From the NCBI RefSeq assembly GCF_963576675.1, contig NC_088916.1, positions 24,775,501 to 24,839,500 on the forward strand: a stretch of DNA of 64,000 nucleotides, in the 5' to 3' direction. Positions 22,750 through 34,397 of this stretch are shown piece by piece; position 1 is the first letter of the stretch; each line of letters starts with the position of its first letter. The DNA is from Euphorbia lathyris (taxonomy: Eukaryota > Streptophyta > Magnoliopsida > Malpighiales > Euphorbiaceae). Position numbers and translations under genes: made by a program. The notes below the pieces were generated by a model, which searched no databases, was not told where the DNA came from, and worked only from the letters and a program-made list of their open reading frames with translations.

Positions 22750-23362
22750 CTGAAAACACATATCAATTAATACAATGAATATAAACACACATTGAATCAT
22801 TCAGAGTGAAAATGAAGAAAAATAGGCAGAGAGAGTACATGTGTTATTGGTCTTACAAATTTAGAGGTAGAACAAAGCCCAATCCCCCGCTGCCATTGTT
22901 AACAGCAGTAGAAGTAGAAGTAGAGGCATTGGCGCAATTGAAAAACAGGAACGGTAGGAATAGAAAAGCATAGAAATGAATTACTCCTAACAGAAGCAAA
23001 ATTGGCGCAATTGAAAAACAGGAACCGCGAACTCAATACCTTGAATATGTTCCGATCAAGAAAGAATTGGCGCAATTGAAAAACAGGAACGGTAGGAATT
23101 GAGATGATGGAAACTTGGTGTTCAGTGAATTTTCTGAAGCGACCTAGGTATGGGTGGAGAACAAAAGAAAGTATCTACTAACCTACGACGGGCGGTGGTT
23201 CAGTGAGTAAGAAGAGTTTTCTTCCGATACGATACGACACGACGATGGAAACTTGGCAGCAGTTTTTGTACAAAGGAAAGATAGATTGACACCTCAGATC
23301 AAGTGAATTATGAGATATGACACATCAGCATTCCTAATTACACATTTAGTATATTGTATAGA

Positions 23363-24452
23363 TGAGCTGATAAGATCTCTGCTGACCCACGAAATCTCAA
23401 TGAAGAACTTTGAAGCTAAGGAAAAGTCAGAAGACAAGAAGCAAAAATCTCTTGTCATGAAAGCTGACTCATCAGATGATGAGAAGATGGCCATGTTTAC
23501 AAGAAAAATGAAGAAGCTATTCAGAAAGAATGACAAGAATAGCAAAAGGCCATTCAGACAAAGCAATAAATACAAAGCTGAGTCCAGCGACAGTAGACAC
23601 AAGAAGGACAGCTCGAAGCCTGTCACTTGCTTTGAATGCCATCAAACTGGGCACATTAAAACAAGTTGTCCCACTCTGGAGAAAGAAAAGAAAAGTAGCA
23701 GAAAAGCTATGGTGGCAACATGAAGCGATAGTGATGAGTCAACCTCATCAGAAGCTGATGCCACTGAGTCAGCAAACATATGCTTCATGGCTGATGAATC
23801 TGCTGACCAATGCCAATTTGAGCAAGCTGACCTCTCAGATGGATCTGACCAAGAGGAGCACTCCAATGAGGTAACATCTCTTCTTTTGCTCAGAAATGAA
23901 ATGGTTAATGCTCTGAGTGATCTCTATACACTGACCAAAAAGTGTAATAAGAAAATAAGAACACTCAGCAGGCGATGTGATGAGATTGAAGAGGTCAAAC
24001 TGAGTGACCTCCGACATCTGCTTCAAGACAACACCAAGCAAGATGAAAATCTAAAAATCATGCATCGGTTTGTCTCGGAAGTCCAATCAGACTCTAAGAA
24101 ACTGAGGAAAGACATCACATCTATACAAAACCAGCTGAGTACATCGGCTAAGAAAAGGTTCTATCCAAATGCTGAGTATCAAGGTATAGGTCAGCATAGA
24201 CAGTACACTCAGCAGAACAGTCAGTGTGACTGTTGTGGAAAGAAAGGACACACTATAAAGGTGTGTTGGTATGCTCAGCACCATCGTGCTGACTAAAAGA
24301 GGAAATACCCTCAAAGGGTAATTTTTTGTGACTTTTGTGGTAAAGATGGCCACACCATAAATGTATGTCGTCACAAAGCAAAATATCATGTTTCACCTGT
24401 TTATGCTAACCAATGAGGACCCAAAAAGAATTGGGTACCTAAAGATGAATAG
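23363..24452 (+). pseudogene. Gag C-terminal part, copia copy 2, three zinc knuckles
   Basis: It continues the interrupted gag with LIRSLLTHEISMKN, a Lys-rich linker, knuckle 1 CFECHQTGHIKTSC (23630-23671), an acidic Ser-rich stretch, a coiled-coil-like helix (23880-24140), knuckle 2 CDCCGKKGHTIKVC and knuckle 3 CDFCGKDGHTINVC. It ends WVPKDE with TAG at 24450-24452. Stops: TGA at 23721 (Trp expected), TAA at 24294 (Lys expected) and TGA at 24415. Knuckles 2 and 3 correspond to the two seen in copy 1. Confidence 0.88.
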
Positions 24453-27400
24453 TTTAAATTGCAGGTGAGCCTGAGGTGCGCGGAGAAGTCAAAGCTTTGG
24501 TATATTGACAGCGCATGCTCGAGGCATATGACTGGTGATGAAACTTAGTTCATCACACTTGTGCATAAACGAGGTGGAAATGTAAGCTTTGGAGACAATA
24601 AGAAGGGTAAGATAGTAGGATCAGGTACTATCGAAGGAAACCCCACTATTGAGTCAGTCTCTTTAGTCAGGGGTCTCAAATATAACCTATTGAGTGTGGC
24701 TGAACTGTGTGACAGTGGTAGAAAGGTTGTATTTGATGCCATTGAGTGTCAGATACTCGAGGGAAACAAATGATTTGATTTTAACTGCCCCCCGTGTTGA
24801 CAATGTTTTCATGTTGAGTTTAGAAAAGAATTTTTCGAAAAACATATGCTTAGTGTCAAATGAAGATAATTCCTGGCTATGGCATATGAGACTTGGTCAT
24901 GTAAGCATGGACCTCCTTGCCAAATTAGCAAGAAAGCAATTAGTTGAGGGTTTGCCCAAACTTAGATTTGAGAAAGGTCAATTATGCAATGCTTGTCAGC
25001 AAGGTAAAAAAACTAAAAAGTCTTTTCAAAGTAAAAATATTGTCTCAACCAAACGACCATTGGAATTGCTACACTTGGATCTTTTTGGACCAGTCCAACC
25101 GCTGAGCTTGGGTGGTAAGAGATTTTCCTTAGTCATTGTAGATGATTTCTCTCGGTATACTTGGGTCATCTTGCTGAGTAGCAAGGATGAAGCTTTTGAG
25201 ATGTTCTCAACACTGATCAGGAAACTTGAAAATGACAAAGATTTAAAATTAGCTCACATCTGTAGTGATAATGGCGAAGAATTCAAAAACCAACAGTTTG
25301 ATGAATTCTATGAAGTCAGCGACATTGACCATAATTTTTCTGCTCCTAGAACTCCTCAACAAAATGGGGGCAGTTGAGAGGAAGAGAAGAACATTGGTTG
25401 AAATAGCTAGGACAATGCTGAGTGAGAATAGGCTTCCAAAGTATTTCTGGGGTGAAGTTGTCAACACAACATGCTATATACTCAATAGGGCTTTAGTTAC
25501 ACCTATACTTAAGAAAAACCCCTACGAACTTTGGAAAGGATGAAAACCCAACATTGGATATTTTCATGTCTTTGGTTGTAAATGTTTTATACTCAATACG
25601 AAAGACAACCTTGCCAAGTTTGACTCTAAAGCTGACGAAGCGATCTTTCTAGGGTACTCAACTAACAATAAAGCATATAGGGTGTTCAATAAACGAACTC
25701 AAGTCGTAGAAGAGTCTGTCCATACCGAGTTCGATGAAACTGACCCTGCAGGAAAGTCAAGACAGTCTGCCGAAGATGACCCATGCTCAGCTTCCGCTGA
25801 CCAAAATGGAGCCGCTGAGTCATTACCACACAGGCTGACCAAAGGTAAAAATGAACCTGAAATTACCTTTGCTGACCAATCTAAAACTGTAGAGATTGTT
25901 GAAACACCTGCTCCTGAAAACTCAACATTACCCAAATAGATCAAAATCCTAAGAGGACACTCGGAGAAGTCCATTCTTGATGCTGTTGAGAACAACCTGA
26001 TGACAAGAAATCAGCTCAGGAAATATCTTAGCAATGTTGCGCTCGTCTCAGTTCATGAACCAAAGAACTTCACCAAAGCTGAGCACGACGAATTCTGGAT
26101 CAATGCGATGCAAGAAGAGCTTGATCAATTCAAGAGAAATGAGGTATGAAATTTAGTGCCAAAACCTAGGAATCAAAAGATCATAGGAACTAAGTGGGTC
26201 TTTCGAAATAAGCTAGATGAACAAGGCAATGTAGTCAGGAACAAGGCCAGACTTGTAGCTCAGGGCTACAGTCAGCAAGAAGGCATTGACTATGGTGAGA
26301 CCTTTGCACCCGTAGCTAGGTTAGAGGCTATAAGAATATTGTGTGCATATGCTAGTTTCATGAACTTCAAACTGTTCCAAATGGATGTTAAAAGTGCATT
26401 TCTTAATGGAGTTATAAATGAAGAGGTATATGTTAGTCAGCCTCCAGGGTTTGAAGATCCAAAATTTTCAAACCACGTTTATAAACTCAAGAAGGCCCTG
26501 TACGGCCTGAAACAAGCACCACGTGCTTGGTACGAAAGGTTGGCCAGTTTCCTGCTAACCAGGAACTATGTCAGAGGTAAAGTTGACACAACCTTATTCA
26601 TTAAGAAAAAGGGTAAACCCTGCTGGCACAAATTTACGTAGATGATATTATCTTTGGTGCTACTAATGAATCTATGTGCAAGAAATTTAGTAAACAGATG
26701 CAAACTGAGTTCGAGATGTCAATGATGGGCGAACTCAACTTCTTCCTTGGACTTCAAATTAAGCAAGGGAAGAATGACATCTTCATTAGTCAGACCAAGT
26801 ATGCCAAAGAAATATTAAAGAAATTTGATATGGAAGAATGTAAGCCCATATCTACCCCAATGGGTACTAACACTGTGCTTTGCGCTGATGAGAAAGGTAA
26901 GTCAGTAGACAACAAGTTATATCGAGGTATGATTGGCTTTCTACTCTATCTAACTGCTAGTAGGCCTGACATTCAGTACTCAGTATGTTATTGCGCAAGA
27001 TATCAAGTTGACCCTAGAGAATCTCACTATATAGTTGTCAAAAGAATTTTTAGATATTTGCAGAGCTCAGTTAATGCAGGTTTATGGTATCCAAATACAA
27101 ATGACTTCACACTCATTGGATATGCTGACGCTGACTATGGATAAGATAAGCTAGAGCGTAAGAGTACTTCAGGAGGATGTCACTTCCTTGGAAGCTGTCT
27201 AGTGTCTTGGTTCAGCAAGAAGCAATCGTCAGTGGCCCTGTCAACAACTGAAGCTGAGTACATTGCTGTTGGAAGCTGTGTGGCCTAAGTCATATGGATT
27301 AAGCAACAGCAGGAGGATTATGGAGTACAAACAGGAACAATCGAAGTCAAATACGACAACAAGAGTGCCATTGACTTATCTAAAAATCCAATCCAACACA

Positions 27401-27579
27401 ACAGGATGAAGCATGTCAGTATTAGGCATCACTTCATCAGAGACCATGTACTCAAGGGTGAGATCAAGCTGACCTATGTTCCAACAGATGAACAACTTAC
27501 GGATATCTTCACAAAGCCTTTGGCTCGTGAGCAATTTAACATACTAAGGGAAGCTATCGGTATGTCTAATCCTCTTTAA
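24453..27579 (+). pseudogene. Copia pol polyprotein, copy 2
   Basis: Same order as copy 1: protease [14 protein letters not shown] near 24500; integrase 25030-25420 (LHLDLFGP, DNGEEF, NGG-VERK with a frameshift at the third catalytic region near 25370); RT from 26180; RNase H ending at the TAA at 27577. The RT active site is intact as bases (tyrosine-Val-Asp-Asp, near 26632-26646), but a 4-bp deletion near 26617 puts it out of frame. Other stops: 24547, 25542, 25938, 26147, 27142 and 27287. The gag and pol frames agree here, separated only by the gag TAG. This copy is more decayed than copy 1 in pol. Confidence 0.9.
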
Positions 27580-28111
27580 TAAATTTCTACGCGTAAATCA
27601 ATATTGAGTGATTATTACATGCTGAGTGATTACTGCATGCTGAGTGATTAGTGCATGATATGCTGAGCTAATATGAATGAGATAAAATCACTCTATGCTG
27701 AGTAGACACACATACTGAGTGATTACTATGAGCTAAGTTACTAAGCATGATAAAATCCCTTCTACGTAAAACTGAGCACTCATAACTTCAAAAACGTTTA
27801 GTATTCTAGATACTGAGTGAAGCCACTTGCACAATAAATGCTAGCACGCGCATTAAGTATCCACCTAGGATGATGTAAGCGTAATAATTAGAAAACATAT
27901 GCGCCGAATGTGTCATAAATGCCAGGGATAACGGTCGATTGATCAACTCGAGGTGAAACCGCCATTCCGACCTATCAGATTAATTCAAAACGTCTATAAA
28001 TAGTGGATGATTTCCCACTAAACTCTCTTTACACTTGAAATCTTTGGCATTTGATTTCTCTTTCTTGAATCCCATATCCTCTAAACTCTCTCAAGAATCC
28101 TCAAGAACACC
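27580..28111 (+). other. Spacer between pol and ORF3, copia copy 2
   Basis: No ORF. A short run of repeated TGCTGAGTGATTA units lies at 27598-27660, and CTGAGT hexamers occur as in copy 1. Confidence 0.6.
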
Positions 28112-31100
28112 ATGTCTGATGATTCCCAGAACAACTCCGGCCGGGATTACGATGATAATAATTCCGACCTAAACCCGTCGTCTCCTGCTGAGTAGGAATA
28201 TCAAGAGACTTCCACTGAGTCTCAAGGACAAGGTCAGCATGACCAATCCAATGTCAGCACTCCGAGCAAAAAACCCAAAGCTGACCAAGCAACTCCTTCA
28301 AAGAAGAAGAAGGAGAAAAAGAACAAGCAACCCCAAGAAAGGGTTTTCCTCTAAGTCTATAAAAACGTAAAGAATTTCAAAGTCTTCCGTTCCCGTTGGT
28401 TCTCCAAGGGATTTGTAGAAGCTGAAAAGCCCTTTTGCGAGTGGATCTCCAAGAATGGCTGGACCGAGCTATTCTCTCTTCTCGGCACCACTTATCCACA
28501 GTTAGTGAGGGAATTCTACACGAACCTCAGAGTTGCCAAGGATGATGTTGACCACTTAGTCACCAGGGTCCAAAACAAGGACATCACCATCACTTTGTCC
28601 TACCTCGCTAAACTTCTAAAATTGATGGCAAAAGGTTCAGAGCTCAAGACCATGAATGACTATTTACGCGTCAACTACCCCGTTGAGTTCTGTAAACCGA
28701 AGAACCACAAAGGGGAGATAGTCAGTACCTGCATGGGCCAGTCTCAGAAAATGGCTCATTATATTCTGACCAACTTTCTATTCCCCAAGGTCAACTCCTC
28801 CTCATCAGCTTCGAACTTCGAGCAATGCTTTATCTAGCACATGCTGACCTACAAGCCGCTCAATATGCCCGTATTTCTCATCGGTGCTTTCCAATGCAGT
28901 ACCGAAACACTCATGATGGGGTCTCTCATCACCAGAATACTCCAAGATCACAAGGTCAGTATTGTAAAGGAGATTGAAATTTCTGGTACAGAAATCACTG
29001 CTGCCGTACTGTTCGGCTTAGCCTACAACCAACCTATTAAGCCCAAGAAAGGAAAGGGGGCTATGGTGGAAGGAGAACCTGCTGATGAAAATGAAGAAGG
29101 GGATAATATGGTTGAAGCAGCACAAGATGCGCTGACCAAGAAAGGAAAGAAAGTGATGGGTGACAAAGAACCCACTGACCGCACTAGGCAGGACAAAAAG
29201 CGGAAAGCTGACCAATCCGTAAGAGATATTAACACAGCTCCGAAGAAGATTCGGATAATCTCTAGTGCAAAGAAAGTTGCTGCTGAGCAAGCTCAAGGGG
29301 AACCTAAGTCAGTGGAGAAAAGGCAAGTTGAGCCTGAGGAAAAAAGTGAAGAGACACCAGATCAGCCCCTCAAGAGGAAGAAAACTTATGGGCTAAAGCC
29401 ACTTGACGCTCCTCCACCTGACTTCGTGATCACTAAGGAATCACACTTTGTGCGGAGTCAGGAAATTGATTTGGAGAAAGTTCCTTCTGGTCAAGAGGAA
29501 GAACTGGGTGATACTAAGGGACAGCCTCATACTGACGAGATGGGTCCTAATGAGCAAAGCAAACCAGTAGATGCTGACCAAGCTGAGCATCTTGCAGAGT
29601 CACCAGTGAAGGACAAGGTTGTGGAAGGCCTTGGTACTGACCTTAACTCCTCCTCTGAGTCCCTTGAGTCTATTCCTGCTGATCCTACTCCACCAACCAA
29701 AACTCCTAAGGACAGTATGGATAAGCGCTTCAAACGCAAGGCTTAAAAGCCCAACCTGATTGATTTGATGGATGACTCCCCACTTAGAGATCCAATCACT
29801 GACCTCACTAAGCTTCAATTCCAATTCTTCTCCACTGTCACTGAGCCAACTCCAGAACAAATCAAGGAAAAACAAGCCTATGTTTCTCGAGCTGAGGAAC
29901 AAGCCGACCCCAACGTTCCTAAGGGTCAAACTTCTGCCGACACTTCTGCTCAACCCTCCATTGAGCAAGTGCTCGAAGTTTCTGCTGCTCAAGACAACGA
30001 GTTAGCAAAGGAAACTCCTGCTCGAGTCAGTTCTGAATTGCCTCAACCTTCAAAATCTACTGAACTTCAGACTGACACTGAGCAGGTCAATATCTCTACT
30101 GATCCATCTCTTCCTACTCCTTCAAAGCAGAATGAAAACCAGTCAGCTCCTGCTGTTGACCTGGCTAAAAGTGCAACTGCTGACCAAGCTGGCACCTCTA
30201 CTTCTCAGCACCAAACACTCCATCCGGTGCTGACAAAATTCCGGCCCCTGAGCACACCATTGATGAATCCTATGCTTACTTGAATGCCTCTAAGTCTGGC
30301 AGGAAAATTATCGTCTCAGCTCAAGCTCTCCTTCAGGATATTCATCAAACTCACGCTGATGCTGCTGGGTCTGTTCATGTTGAGCCAACACAAATCTCCT
30401 CTGTCACTCAGCTTTTGACTGAAATCAAGGGTCTCAAAGACTTGATGAGTGTCATGACGTCTTTTGCATCTCAACAGCCCAAGCAAGAGTCAATAGTGAA
30501 GCTAGCTGAACTCCAGCTGATGATGGTGAACCATATGAACTCCATCCAAGGTCAACTCAATACCTTATCAGCTGCGAACTCAACATATGCAACCTTTGCT
30601 GAGGTCAATCAACACTTCACCCAGCTGACCTTTGAGCTGACCGGAGCTCGTGAACGAATCTCCTCCTCCTCTCAGTGTTCCATCGAACAGATTGGCGAAG
30701 CCATTCGACTACTCAACCTAAGTAAAGAGGAAATGGACACTGACCAAGTGAAGACCAATGAGATTCTGCAATGCACTCAGTCCACACCTGCATAAGTCCG
30801 GCATACAAACACTCAACGTCAAGCATACGACACTGCTCTGCTCAGGATGTATCATCAATCCTATGCCCGAATGACAGAATCGATAACTTGGATCGGGAAG
30901 TCTCAAGAGTATCTGCTAAGCATGCTCAGTGCAAACATTAAGATCCCCCGCTTCGAGTATGGACGAGGGAATGCAGGTCTTCCAAGGTCTAAGGGAGAGT
31001 ATGAGTCAACTCCAACTGTACTCATCAAAGCTGACTCCTGCTGTTCAATAGGGAATCTTCTATGCTCCTTCTCCTCCATCTCATGATGTTGGCAAAACGG

Positions 31101-31270
31101 GGGAGAAAGAACAAACTCAGCAAAAAACGGGGGAGATATCTAAGCCAGCTACCGGAACTCAGCAAAATCCCGGTTCAACTTCTGCTGACCCGAGTACCCG
31201 AACTCAGCAACAACGCACTGCCCAAACCAAACCTAAGTCGAATCAAATTCAAGCCAACATTAGAAAATAG
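28112..31270 (+). pseudogene. SIRE-type third ORF (env-position), copy 2
   Basis: It starts with ATG at 28112 (MSDDSQNNSG). Domain order is as in copy 1: basic N-terminus; globular domain 28380-29040 (FCEWISKNGWTELFSLLG, VREFYTNLRV, MGQSQKMAHYILTNFLFPK, NFEQCFI); charged region; Pro/Ser/Thr-rich part; and a helical C-terminal region with SVTQLLTEIKGLKDLMSV, shared nearly word for word with copy 1. Breaks: TAG 28195, TAA 28354, TAG 28838 (Trp expected), TAA 29744, a frameshift near 30230, and TAA at 30793. The tail ends near 31268. The Trp retained at 28457 shows that the copy 1 stop at 8819 is a mutation. Confidence 0.8.
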
Positions 31271-31775
31271 TGCTAGTAATAGTCTATAGTGCTTGTAACT
31301 TGTATTTTATGGCATGTTAAGCTGCGTTATATAATCTATAAGCATCTTTTATTCAAACTGGCTTTATATATGCGATGCTTACTTGTTGTGCTTATATGCT
31401 GATCTGTCATACTTAACTAATCATTGAACAACAACATGAATCTTGTGAACATAAGGAATAAACAAGTAAAGCATACTCAACACACAACTCTAATATATAT
31501 AATTGAAACTGAGTAATAACTATGTTCCATGAATTGACCAACTTCTGAAAGCTGACCTGGGCTCATCTGAATTAGATCTTGGAAGGTCTAGAATTGAACT
31601 AAGTCAGTAAAGGCATGTCTTAATTTCACTCGATTAAATCTTCGAAGGTTTAGAGTTAATTTAAGTCAATAGATGCAACCCTTACGGGGGAGTAACTTCA
31701 GAAGAATAAAAGGTAAATCAATCATGGGGAACTTCAATGCTGAGTTCCATAATTAAATATTTTTGCCAACATCAA

Positions 31776-31785
31776 AATGGGGGAG
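31776..31785 (+). promoter_or_regulatory. Polypurine tract, copia copy 2
   Basis: AATGGGGGAG two bases before the 3' LTR, identical to copy 1. The 31271-31775 stretch before it is non-coding. Confidence 0.85.
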
Positions 31786-31787
31786 TT

Positions 31788-33698
31788 TGTTGAAACACCT
31801 TTCCACATGATTTTGATTTGACAAAATTATTTAAGCTACTCCCATGATTAAGACAATTAAATTTAAGTGATTTGATTTAATTGTACTAATGTGTTTGTTC
31901 AATGTTAAGTATATTTATAAATGAGAACAGAAATAAAAAGTAAGACAAAATGAAGTCAGCATGTGAGCCACAGAAGCTGAGTAGAACACAACTCAGCATA
32001 ATAGAAGAAAAGTCTTCTTTAGAATAAACGCTTGAAGACGAAGCTGACCGAAGAAGCTGAGTAGAACGTAACTCAGCCTCGTCAAAGATAAAGATCGAAG
32101 GCAACGCCTATTAAATCAAGCTGAGTGTTCATCAGGACAGCGCCAAATGATCCGTTAACTAAAAGTCAAAATACGACAAAGATCTGCGCCAATTCAGAAG
32201 CCTTGAAATTACCCAAGATACCTTTTCGAGATGCATGGGTCAGCAAGCATTTGGCTAAAAGACGAAACTGGCACTAGAAGATGAACCTGGCGGAAGAAGA
32301 CAAGCCTAACGCCTGCTAATTTCAGACGACAAGATTGGCCTGCAAATCTGTATGCTGACCAATGAATGATGCAAGAAGACCGTTTGAATTCAACGGATAT
32401 GTCCGAATTCAAATGATTGAAGCATCAGATTTCACTATAAAAGGACAAGTTCATCTCTTGGATCCTTTGCTGAAGTACAAAAAGAAAAACAATACATACA
32501 AGCACATACAAAAAGAAAAGCAATTTCTTACACCCAAATCCGATCTCTGTGTAAAAGTCTAGATTGAATTTGTATTCATCTAAAGTGTTATTCATCTAGA
32601 AAGAACATATTTGTATCAATTGTAAAGGTTGAGAGAGTGGTGCTGAGTACTCGGTTTTAGTACTCAGCGGCAGAGAAAATCTGAGTGTTCGGTTATAGCA
32701 CTCAGTAGGATTGAGTAGACGAATAAAGGACGGTACTCTTGCACACTCAATTGCCTTGTAAACGGTTTGTGCTCTACCTTTAAAGATCTCAGTAGTGGAT
32801 TGAAAAAGCCCGGAAGGATTCTGGGGACTGGCCGTAGGCGGTGAGGCTGAACCAGGATAAGACTTGATAACAACCAGATATAATTTACGGGACTAAAAGG
32901 GTAATTGACCAAACGACCGTGTATTCAAGCGATCCGGAGAGCGATGGCGTATCAAGCAAGTCATCCGCATGGCGAATCACCTAGATTCCACCATACGTCA
33001 TCCATAGTCAAACCTACGGGAGACCCGCCATCATGCCTCGATCCGCGCGTCGAACGGTTAAGCTGATTCCCAATAAAGGCAATTAATGGTCCGTTAATGA
33101 GCTAACGGTCACACTTAAAGGAGATCCGTAACCGCCATTAATGAGGCATTAATGGAGACTTTCTGGTTACTGGGAGTTACAACTACATGACTATAAATAG
33201 CTTGCATCACAAGCTATTGAGGTACACACTCACATTCTCGCCCTAAACCATTCTCTTGTCAATACAATTTATTCACTATTCCAATACTGACTTTGGCATC
33301 GGAGTTTCCCCCCGTCGAACCCAACGATGCCCCCCCACATGGAAGGAATCCGGTCGGAAGTTCATCACCAGTTATCAAGACTGCTGAGTAATCTCTAACC
33401 CTTTATCTCAATATATATATGTATGTGTTGCTTGCTTAAATTACTCAGGATATAAATTGTATAAGCTGACACTGAGTAAGAGTGCTGAGTTGGAAGCTGA
33501 CCTTAAGTGTTAATTCCCAACTCACAAGTAAAATGGTTCTAGTCAGCCTCTGACTAAAGCTGTCTTACATCTCGCTCAGCCTTGCTGACCAAAAACCGAG
33601 TAAGGTTATTTAAAGAATTAAATTAAGTCAGCATAATTAAGTGAAAAAGATACATTAGTTCCTAACCCTTCCTTGGAACTAATTACATGGGACCAACA
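31788..33698 (+). repeat. 3' LTR of copia copy 2, interrupted by a solo LTR
   Basis: It starts TGTTGAAACACC and ends GGGACCAACA; the TATA box is at 32436-32444. It is 1,911 bp because a 513-bp solo LTR plus its 5-bp duplication sits inside it. Confidence 0.93.
32865..33377. mobile_element. Gypsy-type solo LTR (513 bp)
   Basis: It begins TGATAACAACC and ends CCAGTTATCA, flanked by AGACT on both sides (32860-32864 and 33378-33382). A TATAAATAG box lies at 33192. The 3' part (CTGACTTTGGCATCGGAG...) resembles the end of the Tat element LTR near 63140-63160. The 5' LTR of copy 2 lacks it, so it arrived after copy 2 inserted. Confidence 0.9.
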
Positions 33699-33724
33699 AC
33701 AAATTCCTCGAATCTGATAGATAC

Positions 33725-34040
33725 CTTAGCTTTTGGAGCTAGGCGAGCCATGAGAGTTGCCGCAGCATTACCCGCACTATTTTCCTCAATGAAACTAATC
33801 GTTGAGTTAATGATAAGCATGGTAATGATACCCATAAAGTCAATCTGGAGGCTTCCCCTACAAGAAAAACAAGAAAATTAACTCAACACAATCTTAGAAC
33901 ATAAAAAATTATCTGCTAACTTTTAAAATGCTAGTACTTACTCCTCCATTTGCAAGAGCAATTGCCATAATAGCAGCAGCCTCCATCACCCATGACAAAG
34001 GATTCCACATAAACCCCAAAAACTTCAAGAAGAGCAGTGA
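33725..34040 (-). pseudogene. Plasma-membrane H+-ATPase fragment, exons 5' of the copia insertion
   Basis: The minus strand from about 34040 to 33942 reads [20 protein letters not shown], then [10 protein letters not shown] with a GTAAGT donor: the first transmembrane helix of plant PMA/AHA pumps. The next exon, 33857-33725, gives GKPPD, then after a 5-bp loss [20 protein letters not shown] and MARLAPKAK with a GTATCT donor. The following exon is at 17713, so copia copy 2 lies in this intron. The N-terminal regulatory part is absent. The 5-bp loss and missing catalytic domains rule out a pump. Confidence 0.88.
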
Positions 34041-34217
34041 GGGAGAAGGCGAAGGTGAAGAAGAGCAAAAAGAACAGTCTGCGTGAGTGAGAAAGAGAAT
34101 CGGAGAAGAAGAATAGGGAGGTTGGTTTCTTCGTTAGGTTTGGAATTGGGGAGCGGCGTGAAATGGAGGTTAGTTAGGGTTGCACATGTTTAAGGTGAGG
34201 TGGCAAATGTGGTAGAG

Positions 34218-34387
34218 ATCACGTGGAGGTTGAGGTGTTATACCGTTAGTACCATATCAACAGTTTGTTAGATTAGGGCATTTTTAGTGTTATTTGAAAA
34301 ATATAAGGATATATTTATGTGTTTATTTGATACAGGGGCATATATGCTAAAACGGACAAATATAAGGACAAATAGGTGTATTAATCC
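34218..34387 (-). repeat. Right terminal inverted repeat of the Pack-MULE
   Basis: Inverted match to 14440-14609, followed by the duplicated TATTTAATTA at 34388-34397. The 34041-34217 stretch between the ATPase exon and the TIR is not assigned. Confidence 0.88.
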
Positions 34388-34397
34388 TATTTAATTA

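Larger units (their letters stand above)
19937..23362 (-). mobile_element. Non-autonomous Helitron (3.4 kb) inserted in copia gag
   Basis: On the minus strand it starts TCTATACAATATACTAAA (from 23362), a classic plant Helitron 5' end. It finishes with a hairpin (19947-19964), ten bases and TTAG (19937). The host sequence is split exactly between A (19936) and T (23363) with no duplication, as Helitrons do. Rejoining gives an open gag frame. No Rep/helicase gene is present. The terminal TTAG departs from the usual CTRR. At least one captured exon (22652-22749) is visible. Confidence 0.82.
17850..33698 (+). mobile_element. SIRE/Maximus-type Ty1/copia element, copy 2, complete but broken
   Basis: Both LTRs are present (17850-19246 and 31788-33698), as are the methionyl-tRNA PBS, gag, pol, ORF3 and polypurine tract. 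The flanks carry an exact 5-bp duplication ACAAA (17845-17849 and 33699-33703). It sits in an intron of the captured H+-ATPase fragment. Two later insertions lengthen it: a Helitron in gag and a gypsy solo LTR in the 3' LTR. Without them it would be about 11.9 kb. Many stops and indels in gag and pol show it cannot move by itself. Confidence 0.95.
14440..34387. mobile_element. Pack-MULE (Mutator-like) carrying H+-ATPase and KEA antiporter fragments; split by copia copy 2
   Basis: The left end (from 14440, GGGTTAATATAC) and the inverted right end (to 34387, GGATTAATACAC) match over about 170 bp at roughly 85-90%. They are flanked by a perfect 10-bp direct repeat, TATTTAATTA (14430-14439 and 34388-34397). 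Long TIRs and a 9-11-bp duplication are the hallmarks of Mutator-like elements. Without the nested copia element (15.85 kb) it is about 4.1 kb. No transposase is seen. It holds, all on the minus strand, four exons of a plasma-membrane H+-ATPase gene and exons of a KEA antiporter gene with intron pieces, the pattern of a gene-capturing Pack-MULE. Confidence 0.88.
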
